Positions 23,704-36,852 of a stretch of 64,000 nucleotides of DNA are shown here, in pieces; position 1 is the stretch's first letter, and the number at the start of each line of letters is the position of its first letter. The DNA comes from Pholis gunnellus (lineage: Eukaryota; Chordata; Actinopteri; Perciformes; Pholidae). A program made the translations under genes and the position numbers. The notes below the pieces were generated by a model. It was not told the origin of the DNA, made no database searches, and saw only the letters and a program-made list of their open reading frames with translations. The DNA lies in assembly GCA_910591455.2 (NCBI GenBank), contig OU342808.1, positions 23,302,714 to 23,366,713 on the forward strand, given 5' to 3'.

Positions 23704-26700
23704 TGTGGAACATGCAAACTGATCTGAAAGATCCAAATTTCCACAAAAACGTCCAGAGAAAACAAATTAAGATTCCTCTTCATTCACCTCTTTTATTTAA
23801 GCCATACATACTGTAAGTGTGTGTGTATAAGTGTACCATGAGAAATGTATTGAGGCATTAATCAAAAGGCATTGCAGAGGTGAATATATTATATGTAAGA
23901 ATGTCCCTTTGTTTTTTATGAGCGATGACAGTAATGATGTTAACAAATAAATCTGACAATGCACAAGCAATTTAGCAATATCCCCGTAAAATCCAGAGTC
24001 CTCTTTGTCTGAGACGGAGACAAGACTGAGTCAAAATGCAGTTGATTGCAAGACGAGACCGATAGAAAAGTCGATCTCGAGGACTACAACAAAACCGCAA
24101 AACTTTCTCTGAAACTAATTTTGTTTTCAAGTTTGAGCAGTGGTGAGTGTGATCCAAAACAGCTTGAGAATACTGATTCTTAAAACTCTTCAGTCTAGGA
24201 CCATTTCCTCAGGGCACCATTGTTTCCTGCCATCACCTGTGCTCTACATCAGCCATCTCCACCACCTGGTGATAATTTATCGTGTCGAGAGACATTCTGT
24301 GGCTCCATAAATCACACTGTATTTAACTGATAGCTTGGCTCAGGGTTACGACACAACAATTCTTCAGAGATGAAATCCGACAATCAGAAAAAGTTGTGCA
24401 GATTAGTGATGAAATATTCTTGGCATCCACACTTTTGGTTGTTTTCCACCGATGGACTGGATTAAAAAAAACTGCCTTTTGAATATTAAATGGCACGGCT
24501 CTGACTAAGTGTGCCTCATTTGCCGCTGAATTGTCTGGGATGAATAGGAATAAAGAACCATTCATTTCTGAGGCTTTTAAAATACTAACAGGTGTTCCAA
24601 GATCCTTTGTTATTACGCGCAGAACCAAAAAAATGATATTGTTGGCACATTTCCTTCTTAGTTTAAAGTCAAATAGTGAGTCGTCTGGCGAGTTATGGCC
24701 AGCATGTGAATTCAAGTTAAATTATGTGTAATTATAATGGTTTTGTTCTTTTAAGAGTTTTTGTAACAGCAGAGCCCGAGGCAGTACGGCCATCTGCATG
24801 GCACAGTTCATGTCGGGCTGTCAAATAAGCATATCCCTGACAGTTTGTTTAACCACATGATCAGTTTGTCTTCAGGGCAAGCTAAATCATCCTTTTATCA
24901 TCCTTTATATGCCAAAAAAGAACACTTTTTTTAAGCCTTAAAAATAGATTTCATATTTTTTCCAGGCAAGAAAGTAACAGTTTGGATTCCCAATAATTGA
25001 TCAGTTTATCCAAATAACACCAATTTGGAAATTTAAGAATACATGTTATGAGCTGTGAGGAGGCGCTGGCTTTGTGAGACTAGCCGGTTGGCTTTCAGGT
25101 CCACATTGCATGCTTAACAATGGGATTTAAAAAATTAGGAATAGATGGACTAAGTAGGATTTGTCCTCTGACTTCATCTTTTTAACCTGTTTTCACTCCT
25201 GAATGAGTTTGACGTCCTGGATATATCCTTCAAACCCAATGTTGTAATAGTTACACATGTCCGTTTTATAAAATTGAATAAAATCTTTTTGTACAAAAAT
25301 ATATATTTCATTTTTTTATGGAAGCAATCATCGGTCTTGAGGTTTTATAATGTTCCAGCGTCCTTCTCGTATCTGTCACCTGCACACCAGCGAGTCTCTG
25401 TGTATTTTCCCCGGCATCAAATTCAATCAAGAGTTTAATTCTTTGATTCGGTCTAAATGAAACCATAGCTCAAACCTTAAACTCTCTAATCCAAATATTA
25501 AAGCTACAGCATTGGAAGCGACAACAGCTATCTGGCCCACAGTCGTGCGGGTTAAGTGGTAGTTTTGAAGCACAGGCAGAGCAGTAAATGACAGAGTGCC
25601 TAAAAAGGAGGATGGGGTCAGGGACAATATGGAACCGGGCGCAGATATTATCCGTCTTGACTTCAACATCAGAGAGAAACACTGAGATGAAAGCCTCCAC
25701 TTGATGGCCTGAATGATGAACGACGGTAATAACTCTGTTTATGGTCGTTGGACAATGAAACAGTCATACTCTATGCCAGCAGTAAATGTAGCCTGTTTTT
25801 AGTTTGCTTGGTCTCTGTCAGAGCGACGTTTGACATCATCTCGCACTTCAAAATGTAGCGTTTGATCTTCCCATGAGACGGATTCAGATGAAACTTTAAT
25901 GATCGTGCTGGGAAACCTACGATCCATCTAATTTAATCAGAAGCAAAACAACATTTTCCATAAAATGAACTAAATGCTTTGAGCACAGTGTAAATATAAA
26001 TCTCCCTGCGTAAAGCCTGGTTATTTCTCACAGATCCTTTTTTCTTAGATAAGAATAACGCAACTTTTACGCATCATTTCTAATCACGCACTCAAATCCT
26101 GTCATGTGCCCCACCCAGCTCCCACTTGTTCACAAATTACCACAGAAAAACCATCAACCTAATAAATCCCTCCTCCACCAGCAAACAGTGGCATTTGGGC
26201 TAACCGCCACTCCTAAACACTCATATAAATTCATAATCATGACTCCAATTTCTGAGCCGCCGATGGAGCTCGGGATGAGCACTCATTAAGTCTGATAGAT
26301 GGGTGGATGGATGGAGGGGAGGGTGGGGTGTGTAGCGCCCGGCTGTTAAGGGCCTGGTATTGACATCCCCTTTCACCTGACTTGTCATTTAATGGCAAAG
26401 GGGCCAAAACCCTGATTAACACGGATGAGCCTTTTTGTCCGCAGAGAAAAGAAGATACACACTCACATTCCCCCGTTAGGCACCACTGAAGCTTCCTCTC
26501 TCACACACATATATTATCTTACTGCTGTGACGTACATGGCTTTGTAGCCTAACTACGCAGTGAATGTCCCACGCAGCAGAGCATGTGGGACCAATAATCC
26601 CCCGGGGTCAGAGATCGCCGGCTAATGTGACGACGTGTGTGTCCCGGGCGGAGGCAGATCTGTCTCTCAGCGGATCGTCTGGGGAGCAGCGACATAAATT

Positions 26701-28479
26701 TGACGCCGGCTGAAATTCAAGAGAACGCTCATGAGTTTTTTGTTTTTTTCTGAATGAAACGCAATAAACGTGTCTTCAGAATACAGATCGCGCCATGAAA
26801 CAAAGCTCTGCAACAATAGGGAGTCATTTTAGTCGACTGAGTTGAGTCATGGAGTTCCTGCATTTAACTGTGAGATTTTTCTTATATTTTTTGTGCTCTG
26901 GAGCCGCTGTAGTAATGGAGCCGTGGACAACCATAAGAAAAACAAACCAAAGCACAGACTTTTAAACATAATTATCCTACAGATGCAGTAAATGCTTGTG
27001 TCTGATAGGCTGTCAGATGTCTGTCCAATCCCATATTGGACAGCTCAAGCGCAGCTACAGCCAACAGTTAGTACACAGGTGTATCAAGCTGCAGTCGATG
27101 ATACCAGATTAGCCTGTTTCCAGACCTCTGAACGGTCGCCCACATCCCAGATTTGTTCAGCAACTGAAATCTGTCTTGTGTTGTGCCCGTTGACGGCAGT
27201 AGTTTCAGCCGGTTGGAGAAACAGTTGACCAATCAGAGTTTAGATGTCATCTCTCTAAACAGCTAGCTGCACAAAATGGCATCACGGGTCAATAAGAATA
27301 CAGCCACTGTTGCTTAATATCAATTAACAACAATTAACAACCAATTGACAAAGAGACTTAACTGGATAATGTAACAAGCCTATAGATTTATCTGATGACC
27401 ACCAGTTTTGATTAATTTAACTTTGTTTAAGGAATCCTGTTTTGGTGTGGTGAACGGCTCGAAGTACGACAACACCCATGAGCCGTGGCTGCCATTGCTA
27501 CGGAGAAGAATCGGGTCAAGAATCAGGTCGGAGAAGTTAACGATGTCACTAACTACGATGGGGCCACTGTCATGACATTACAGCATTGTAGATGTGTATA
27601 TGTTCTCCAAACCATTTTAACAAGGCTGAGAGTTAAGACATTTAAAACGGAATCAGTCTTGGTCCATTTTAAGACGAACATTCTTTTCTTTCTTTTTTTC
27701 TCATGACCAATAAATAATCACAATAAGTCACTCTGAGATATCTTGATCTAGAAAACAATGGGCTTGCTTCACCTTGTGGTGTTGTTTGCCATATGTTTTA
27801 CTGTTGCTGATGTAAACAGACCTTTAACAGCATCAGATAAGAAAACGTTTCTGTCGATATTTAGTTGCGGGTCTACTGTTATTTGTTCTTGTATTAAAAA
27901 CGCCTGAAAATCTATTTGAAAGTAAGGTCCTGTGCAAGGGTTCACCTATTTGTTTTACATTTAGATCACAGATTTTCTCTTTAAGTATGTAACACCTCAT
28001 AGCTTCCATTCTCTCTCAGTGATATTCAACCCTTGATCTCAGTCAACACTGCCACAACCCACTGAGAAAACTAGACCCCAAAAGAAAAAGTATTTTCTGT
28101 GGGAATTGGTAGATGTTATGGATGACGGTGAAATAGCACATTGACAGGTTCTCAAAAGAGATGCATAATGAGAGGGGAGAGGACAGAAAGAAAAGGAAAC
28201 AGAGAGAGAAAGGGGAAAGGAAAAGGGGAGAGAAATATATGATTTTGTACACCAGCCCAGTGAAAGCAAACAGCTAAATTAGTCATGGAATGGATGCAAA
28301 TTTGCATCCCCTGAGCTTTGCATGGTAGAATTACCCTGAGAGAAGCAGAGGGTGAATCATGCCAACCCCCGGCGCCATGTGATTTATTAGCAAACATCCA
28401 ATTCAATAAGAAAGTGCTTAACATTCAAAAAGCTGTGAAAGTCTCATAAGGTGGCATTAACTATATGATATTACCGCTT

Positions 28480-28720
28480 CCACTGACGGGGCGGGGGGGG
28501 GGAGGCATGAGGGCGTCGAAAAACAAACACGCCCACCTCCCAAAAAACGATCTTGGTGTGACGTGCCAAGTGGGACAGTGACAGAATGAAAACTCGCTTG
28601 GCCTTTTCCACGCACGCGTGTTACTCATTAACATAGACAACGAGGTTCATTAATTGACACTCCATCCCAAAGAGCCTCTCCGCTTTGAAAAGGGCACAGA
28701 GAGAGACAGAAGGATGGGAT
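28480..28720. promoter_or_regulatory. Candidate regulatory block with forkhead/GC-box motifs
   Basis: It contains GGGGCGGGG, AAAAACAAACACGCCC, GTGTGACGTGCC and TTCATTAATTGACA within 240 bp of otherwise unique sequence. Confidence 0.2.
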
Positions 28721-31329
28721 GGAAAGGCTGCATAATAAACTAAATAAAATTATTGTTGCACTCCTGGCTTAAAATGAAAGTTTAAGTGGTGCTGGGTATC
28801 CAGCGCACTTGTGTTTTCTAAGTTAAACTATCAACATGTTACGATAGCTATCACAGGTCTCAAAGAAAAATTCCACCCGCACACACTTCTACGTCGTTAG
28901 ATATTGTTTAACGCGTTTCAGAAGGTAATAAGAGGCGTGTGTTTTTTTTTTGGACCAAACCGTTCAAGGGACTCCCTGAGAGGAATTGCCCACTGGGGAG
29001 CTCCTACAGAACTAGATACCTTCAAGGGATTTTTTTGATTTGCATTTAGACGGCCAATAGGAACGCTGAAGTAGCGTACGCCTGCAGGCGCCACTCGCAC
29101 ACAACTCCAGCTGGGAGATCGGCGAGCGGCTAGATCGCTATCGACTCATTGATTGCAATTTTCGTGGCAAAAAGTCTGACGTGCATATTCCGATTATAAT
29201 CAACATTTTTCTACACAGTCCCAAAACCCAGAAATTTTTTTTTTTCAACCATCCTGAAGTCGGTACAAACCGTCAAAAAGCTGCATTAAATTGGCTAATG
29301 AGAGTAAGTTCAACCGACATAAAAATCTAACAATCGGCGGATATTTTGGTTGAGTTGTTTTCTTGTTTCTGGGAACTGTTGTCTGAGTTGTGTTTTGTGA
29401 TTTGTTTCTAGTGCTGTCATTTTAATGCTAAAAATCGAAAAAGGTTTATAAGCATCCTGCTCCAGTCTGCTTCATTGGAGAATGTCCTTTCTGGTGTTTT
29501 CAGCCAGTCGTAGCAAGACTCCTTTCCAACATCAATTCAAGCATCACACTCTTCTTTTAGTGTTTGTCGATTTCTATCTTTCCTGGGAACTGTTCTTGAA
29601 CTGAGATACATTGAGAGCAACTTGAAGATATACTTAAGCTGCTTCTGATGCAGTTGTAAATTGCTAAGAACAACATGATATATTCTACTGTGTATTGTCT
29701 ATATTACATGTTGTCTCAAAGATAGCTTTATAGTCCATCATCAGTCTACTTTTTTGTCTTAAAAATTCAAATCTGCACAACTGATATAGATATGGAAATA
29801 TGATTCCTGATTTTAATATTATTGTTCAGTGGGTTTTATTTTTTAATTATAATTTCTTATTTTTTAACCTATTTTTCTAAATGATTTTGTTTTATCTAAA
29901 GTGTGTTTATTTTCATATATTTTTCCACTGTTTTTATGTGCAAATCATTTTGGGCTGCATTTCTTTTACTACTATTATTCATTTGTCTAATCTTTACTAC
30001 TTTCTATATGTTGTGGAAACGCAAACAGGAATGCAGAAAAGGTACTTATAGAGATTAAAGTATGATTTGTAGGATCATAAAACGGCATTATTGCTTTGAT
30101 TGATTTGCTGATTGTGTGAGTCTGTACATTTTGTATGGGATTAAGTGTTTGCAGGTGCTAAGTGGGATGGGTAGAAATGCATTGATTGCAGAAATTGATT
30201 CTTCCATTTCAAAGTCCAATTAGCAAACGATGGCGTCATTAAGCCATTCTCACCCAACTGAGAAGACGTTAATCAAAATGTATTAATAGAGAAAATGTTC
30301 TGTCTCTTTAAGAAATATGAACTAAATATGAAGGAGGTTTTGAAGAAACTAAATGAGAAACATCCAGTGAGCTAAACTTTAGTGTATTTCCTAGGATTTC
30401 GAAATAGATGTCATACTGGAGGTAATCAATCATGTCACGTTGGGTTGGCATTGATTTGATGACATTTTCACGGTGCGCCGGCAGACAGCCATCACACCAA
30501 AACAAACAGTAATATTGGCACTGTATTGATCCCATACATGTGTGCTCTTTAATACCATCTGTGGCAGATTCCCATCTGGGAAAACACGTTTGCAAGATGG
30601 ATGTGTTGAGAGAAAGTACCTGTTTTCTTTGGACCGATGGCCAGCACATTGTGATTTTGTGTTTAGCCTGGAGAAGGGACGTAAATAAGAAACCGTCGAA
30701 AGACAATAAGAATTTTGAACCGGCTTACAAGACTGGCGACCTCACAGCTAAACTAAATGATGCGGTGGACATGTGTCCAAAACGATGAATGCAAAGTCGT
30801 GGCTTCTAACTCTCCCAGACGGGTAAACTGGGGACTCTTGTTTTGGACATACAATGCAGCTGATGATAAATTTAATTTTCAATTCAATTTGTTTAGCCCA
30901 ACATCACAAATGTATTTAAGCTGTTTGTGCATCGGGTTATCGTTGCAGCTCGGCGGCTTGTTAGGCACTTCAACCACAGCACCCCTGCATGAAGGGCACC
31001 TATCATGCAGGGTTAACAGTTAATGATCAATTAATGAGGGTATTGACTATCGGTCAATACAGATAGTCAATTAGCATCTCTAGCTTGGAGACTAACTCCA
31101 AATAAATGATCCTTTTTGTCAAGATTAGTTAGTTTTAAAAGGTCATGGGTTGTATTTTAAATCATGTAGCTCCAAAAGCAAATCTTCTTTTTGTATCCTT
31201 TGGGTGAAATTGAAATAAAAAATGTCCATTTCTATTGCGTAAATGTTGGGAAAGAATCTATTATTGAAAAAAGGAAACTTTATTTCTTTATATAAAAAAT
31301 GTTCATGAAATGTGACTTCTGCTTTCATG

Positions 31330-31403
31330 GATGTATATGACCCTTTGTGTTTAGCCGCCAATCTACTGGTCAAACCTCGACCCACTGAGCTACAACTGCC
31401 CTC
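31330..31403 (-). mobile_element. tRNA-like SINE head (remnant)
   Basis: The minus strand carries GGCAGTTGTAGCTCAGTGGG with an intact A-box (TAGCTCAGTGGG), then a diverged loop region GACCAGTAGATTGGCGG and no clear B-box. It is most likely the 5' head of a tRNA-derived SINE. Confidence 0.5.
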
Positions 31404-33782
31404 TTATTGTGAGTTCATCAAAAATGTAAAAAAAATAAAACATTTGAGAAATCATTGACATTGTTAACACGTTTTTACTGTGATTGATGTTCATTTCATT
31501 ATGTTGGCCTTTTCAAGCATGAGGAACATCTGGCTATCAAATGTCAACATCTTCAATCTTGTATCTATGAGGTTAGCTCACATTTTAGACACAGACACAA
31601 ATGAACCAAACAAATAGTTAAGTTCACATAAAGGGCTTCTGGCATGAGACTCTAAAACGTTGAGAATCTATGGTTTTCATTTTGGTTTGATTGGCTTATT
31701 GAGTATTAGTCCGCACTGTTCAAACACATTTTATTTTACCCCAAGTGTTTGCAGCCAGACTTCTAAGAGAAGACACTTGATGGCTTAATTATACAAAACA
31801 CAAAAGTAAATCAGTATTTAAATGTGATTTTTTTAGATTTGTCCTATCAAGAGCCTGAGTCATTACCACAGGAACAAGAAGAATCTGCTCAGTATCTATC
31901 TCCGAGTTGAGTTGCTGTCTATTAAAAGGACTATTAAGCAAATCATGATATTTTTTAAATATATCATGTTTTACATGTGCCCACAGAAGCCGTGTTTCCA
32001 TTCACATCATTTTATGCACATTTTGAAGCATTGCATTAGAAAAGTTGAAGGGAAATGGAAACATTTGGGAACAAATTTGGCTTGAGATGTTTTTTGCATT
32101 TATCAGATAATAGTTGATGCGCTATGTGGATTATGGAAATGCCTTAACATTTAACTCCCATTGATCCGCTGTTCCCGCTATTGCTGTGTTCCTCCGATAG
32201 TCCCAAACATGAGAAGTGCTGGTCTTTGTCTCCGGACACCATGAAATATGGCCGATACTAGCTAACGTGACAGGACAATTAAAACCCAATGCAAACAGAT
32301 TCCTGACGGTTTCTCTCCATTTTTCTCATGTAGATGGGTAGATGACCAAGTCGACTTGTTTTGTTTTCAGTTTGCAACCTCTACTTCTTCTATTCTGTTT
32401 ACTGGCGGATTACAGCCATGAGCAGCCTATCGCACTAACTATTCATTCACTCCAAACCAGTCAAGTTTCTTTAGAGTTTAAAGCTCCATTAAGCAACATC
32501 TTTGAAGGAAAATGTGGAGCAAGTGCTGCTAATCCTCCTGAGAATCAAGGTCTCACTCTACAGCTCCGTACTGCCTTAGAAAACGAGGGTCAACCAAGAA
32601 TTACCATATCGAGTCTACTGTAGTGAGCCAAACAGACCCAGATGTCTTCGTCAGTAGTCGGAGGACCAAACCAGGGCTCAAACACAACTGAATATATTTG
32701 GACTTGCACTTGACAGGTGGTGAGAAAGAAGATTAACAATTTCCCCACACAGGTGAAAGTTTGCTTTCTTATGCATTACAAATTGCAAAATTGGCAGTGG
32801 TTTCATCTCAGGGTGAGATTTTCTTGGAATTATAGATATTACTGAACACATTTGGTAAAGAGGCAATTTGCTCATTATTCCTACGGGTGATAGAAACCAG
32901 CCTGTGGTTCTCTGCAGGCTGAAAGGAAAACACATTATCTCACAGAAAAGCCCATTAAACCAAGAAGAACAAAGCCATGAGGGAGAAGATGAAGGTCTGC
33001 AGGCATATCGGAGTGTTTGCTGAGTTTCTACAATAGAAGCGCCTGGAAACAATTTTCAAATCATGATTGCTGAGACAATCAGGTACAGTATCTGAAAAAC
33101 ATCTTGTGCAGCTGAAGACGAATAAACATTAATATGAAGGCTATTACTCATTGGAAAGGCCGGATGCCCCGAAAGCACTTGAAGGCAACTTGAGTGACAA
33201 AGCACAACGTAGCCAACCTTACAAAATATGTTTTCTAGAGTGTATTCAACCAAAACCGTACCATATTTAAAAATCCAACTTCCTTTGAGCGTCAATTGCC
33301 AGTGTAATTTCTCCAGTTTTCAGATTGTTGTGACTACAGCATACCAAAAGGAGAAAATGCTCGAGCAACGTTCATGTGTCACTCATCTGTCAGTGCCAAA
33401 ACCAAACCTCAGTTTCTCTTCAACATAGTTCCTGGGCATTCTTGCACATGCTGCGACATCGTCTTTGTGCTGTATTATGCAGCTCATTAAGACAAAGGGA
33501 GAGAAATGTCTCGAGGGGTCAGAGGGTAATCCCGGGTTATTGTGTCCTGGCCACCATGCCAGGCAATTAAGCAAGAGAAAATGAAGACCTAAGGAGCACT
33601 GAGAGCTTATTAAAACCGTGAGGTTGGTAATAGGGGGAAATACAGGTAGTATGGAAGGGATCAGGAATCACAGAAAAGCAGCATTAAACTAGCCTTTTCC
33701 ATGATATTTTAGATATTTTCTTAAGGGTTTGGTTTGCTGTGGTGACATTTTTGCATGTTGTTTTTCATCTGAGGAAGTAGAG

Positions 33783-34210
33783 CTGGGCGATAAATTGTTT
33801 TTACCTATTAATTCGAATTAATGTTCCAGGACGTTCCCGTAGTTTACAGGAAACGCGACGCATGACTTTTTCTTCAGCCTCTGACCTCGAGCAAACCACT
33901 GTCCGCTGTAAAGTTTGTCTAAAGTTTCTAGCAACAAAAAGCAGCAGCACAACTTATTTATTCATAACGTGGAATAAGAGCGCAAATACAAAAGCTGGAC
34001 GACCTGGCTGTCAGCGACAACAGCTAAGGAGAGAGTTGTGTGAAAGACGAGGACGGAGTGTCGGCGTTGCTCCACCGTTGTACTGTATGTGAATGGAAAC
34101 ACATCGAACAAGTTAAAGCACATTCGCTGTAATCTGGCCAAGAGATATCTCTCTATCTCTGCTCCAAGTGCCCCATCAGAGAGGGTCTTTAGTGTGTACG
34201 TGTGTGTTTT
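33783..34210 (+). mobile_element. hAT transposon remnant: BED finger joined to C-terminal transposase piece
   Basis: From 33862 the plus strand reads a BED zinc-finger start: TTVRCKVC, then LATKSSSTTYLF. At 34134-34196 it reads LAKRYLSISAPSAPSERVFS, the conserved C-terminal dimerisation motif of hAT transposases. In a full transposase these lie some 500 residues apart, so the middle is missing: this is an internally deleted, non-autonomous derivative. The left end begins near GAGCTGGGCGATAA, typical of such elements; I could not find the matching right end. Frames differ between the two pieces. Confidence 0.8.
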
Positions 34211-34479
34211 CTTTTAAGAAACATCTGTTAATTGTTTTAATTGTTAAAACAAAAAAAAAGCTTCCTTGATGGTGAATTTGTCTTTTGTGGATCTAGTTTG
34301 TTTTAAAGTGGGTGAAGGCGGAAGGTGAGGAATATAAATCTCAATGCATGATTATAGTATGTTATGAGCTTTCAGTCTTCTAACTCCAGGTATGTACTCT
34401 TGCATCAAAAGCAGACACCAACTTAACAACAAAGCCAATTCCCTCGTGCACGCAGATAAGAAGCAAACAAGGATGAGAG

Positions 34480-35275
34480 CCTCGTGCCAGAACTGAACCA
34501 CCAACTTGATGCTTGCCAGCACCATCCTCCAACCAATTATGATGTATTACGAGAGGTACTTGGCTATCAGAGAAGCCAGCAGATCTGCCCCGTCTCAATG
34601 AGTTCCAACATTTCCAGGCACACACAGGCCATTGATTACAGGGGCTCAACTTACAGCCTGCAGTCTATCAGCGCTCAGGGACCGGTAATCAATTCTCTAA
34701 TGCCGTTTGAGCCTATTCACCGCAGCTATGATCCACCCCACACTGTGCAGATACAGATGCACACGCCGGCGTGCATGGACATGTGTGGATGTAACCAAGC
34801 GCACACACCAAATATAACCCAGATGGCCATCGTGAAAGCAGGGGACGACTCCCAAATATTAACTTACCAAGTGTAGCAGTGATAGGGCACTGTCATCTAA
34901 TGGCATTATCAAAATGAGTGCAGCTCTCCTGAGGCGGACTCTGGTTCCTGATTACCTCGCAGTGGTGGACCCTGTTTGTGGCCAAATCTGATCAGCATAG
35001 CACCAGACACAGGCATGGCCGGTCAGGAACTCAGCCCGAGGCCCCTTATCTCGACCGACAGGCCGTTGGTTCTTTATGGGCAATGATGTCCTCCCATGCA
35101 GGAATTAATCTGATTGGGCTCTGGTGGAAGATTATGCTCGAAAAAGCTACTGAAAGGGAAGGTGGGGCCCTAACTTCCTTTCTGTGCTACATGGATCAGA
35201 TGGAATTACATCGTGAGACCCTGTACAGATCAGGGAGAGAGAGGGCCGAGTCTGCCGAAATTGACTGACCGACAG
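34480..35275. promoter_or_regulatory. Long repeat-free block, candidate conserved non-coding element
   Basis: About 800 bp of mixed-complexity sequence without simple repeats. It has scattered homeodomain-type cores (AACCAATTATGAT, CATTGATTACA, GTAATCAATT, TTTATGGGCAATGA, GGAATTAATCTGATTG). Its composition differs from the AT-rich intron around it. Two open frames on the plus strand show no family resemblance. Confidence 0.3.
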
Positions 35276-36102
35276 CAACTCTGAATATTGTCTCCATGAA
35301 ACTTTATAAACAAGATCATTTCAACAAACAAATGCGTGCAATAAAAACCAAGCTGCCCCAGTCCTAAATTACAAGGATATTTGGCATAATTTTGTTGATG
35401 CTTCCACATCATTTTCCTTCCAAGCACAAACACATTTTCTAAATTATTAGTACTTTTACTTTTGACACGCTGGCTAATAATATTGACATACTTCAGTGGC
35501 ATCTTCAATGCAGGACTTTTACTCGTAATTTAGTAGTTTTGACTCATTTAAAGGATCTGCATACTTCCTCCCTTGATTATTATTGTCTGTAACACTAGGT
35601 AAGCTGTTAAAATCAATTAATTTTCAAATATCAAGACGTGAAATATGATTTAATATCTTTACAAATGTGTGAACAACGCACATTTCTATTTGGGATTATG
35701 CAAAGAAAAACTGCTGGAAAAGTGAGATTGAAAGGAAGAAGGCAGCATTTTTGTGTTACTGTGAGTCGTCGGACTCATCAGGTTTTGTCTCAGTACATGT
35801 GAGAGTCCATCACCACCGTAACCAGTCGGACACCTCGTCTTTGGCATCTGGTTTTTAAGGTGACCACCCAGCGTGTTATCGTAAAAACCAAACTACTCAA
35901 CTTTTGCTGCGGTGCAATGGACTGTTCACTGGGGACTTATGTGAAATGGTTGAGCGCTCGCTTAACATGCGATCGATGCCCTCGCTGTCCACACGACTTC
36001 ATAAATGATGTCAATGAAACCATGATGTACTCCTTTAGAAAACCATAGAAGTGTGGAGTTTCAGTAGCGACGGACGTACAGGCTTGACTGTTTTTTTTCA
36101 CC

Positions 36103-36122
36103 ATATATATATATATATATAT
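36103..36122. repeat. (AT)n microsatellite
   Basis: About 10 AT units, 230 bp from the donor of KSR2 exon 4. Confidence 0.95.
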
Positions 36123-36350
36123 GTATATTATTTTGTGCTTATAAGCATATAATAACATCAGAATACAACATACGTTTTTGTCTACTTCTCCTTCCTGCAT
36201 TAATAAACCTGATAGCAGCTTCAGATCCTGTGCTTTGAATTTTGGTGGTGATTTGACCTTAGTGTTCGCATTTGTATCAGGGGTTTGGGCTATTAAGGAT
36301 ACACAAATTGTGAGAAAATTGTCATTCAAAATCCAGAGTTTATCACTTAC

Positions 36351-36852
36351 TTTGGTGTCTGCGCGTCATCCAAGCGGTTCCCCAGCTGGAACTCGTGGGA
36401 TTTGCTGCGGTGCAGCGCGGTGAAGCCCGGCAGCAGATGGATGAGCTTGCGGCTCGGCGGAGGTGGCGTGCCCGGGGCCTTCACTTTGTTCCTTCGCCTC
36501 ATTGGGGGAGTGCCAGGCGGGGTCATGGTGTTGACCACCAAGGGAGTCCGAGGAGGTGTGTGGCCAAAATGTCTCTGGCGGGGCGACGGGGGCAGGGAGC
36601 GATGACCAAAGTCCAAGGGAGGGAAGAGCCCTGTGGCCGGGCTGTCGACGGTCAGTCGATCGGCATATAAAGGGGGAGCCAGGGCCTGGGGGCTGTGGCA
36701 CATGTGCTGGTTGTACTTGGACTGGACTTTGGGGCTCTGGGAGAGCTGGTACCGGATCCACTGACTGACCTCTGGCTGGCACACCGGAGTGTTTTCTTTG
36801 CCTGATTCAGAGGTGGGCCACTGGATGGACCAGTCCTGCTTCGCCTGGCTCC
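36351..36852 (-). CDS. KSR2: KSR2 coding exon 4 (CA2 proline-rich region with RSKSHE site)
   Basis: This is the largest coding exon here (502 nt, residues 157-322). It opens with SQAKQDWSIQWP, then GKEN and a Cys/Pro/His-rich middle. Next come SLPPSPRQRH and three TP-containing clusters (HTPPRTP, TPPGTPPMRRR, APGTPPPPSRK), which are candidate MAPK sites around a basic patch. It ends with HLLPGFTALHRSKSHEFQLG, in which RSKS (Ser307) resembles the conserved KSR 14-3-3-type site. These features identify the CA2 region of a KSR family member, and the wording of the last third matches KSR2. The acceptor is CTTCCAACAG/GG and the donor AA/GTAAGTG. Entry phase 1 and exit phase 2 match exons 3 and 5. 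Overlapping open frames in this GC-rich exon are shadows. Confidence 0.97.

Noticed and set aside
34484..35268. Two open frames of 130 and 96 codons on the plus strand
   Set aside because: They show no recognisable domain and different frames. The sequence looks like regulatory rather than coding DNA.
36395..36782. Several overlapping frames on both strands at KSR2 exon 4
   Set aside because: Shadows of the GC-rich coding exon; only the minus-strand frame continues KSR2 in phase.
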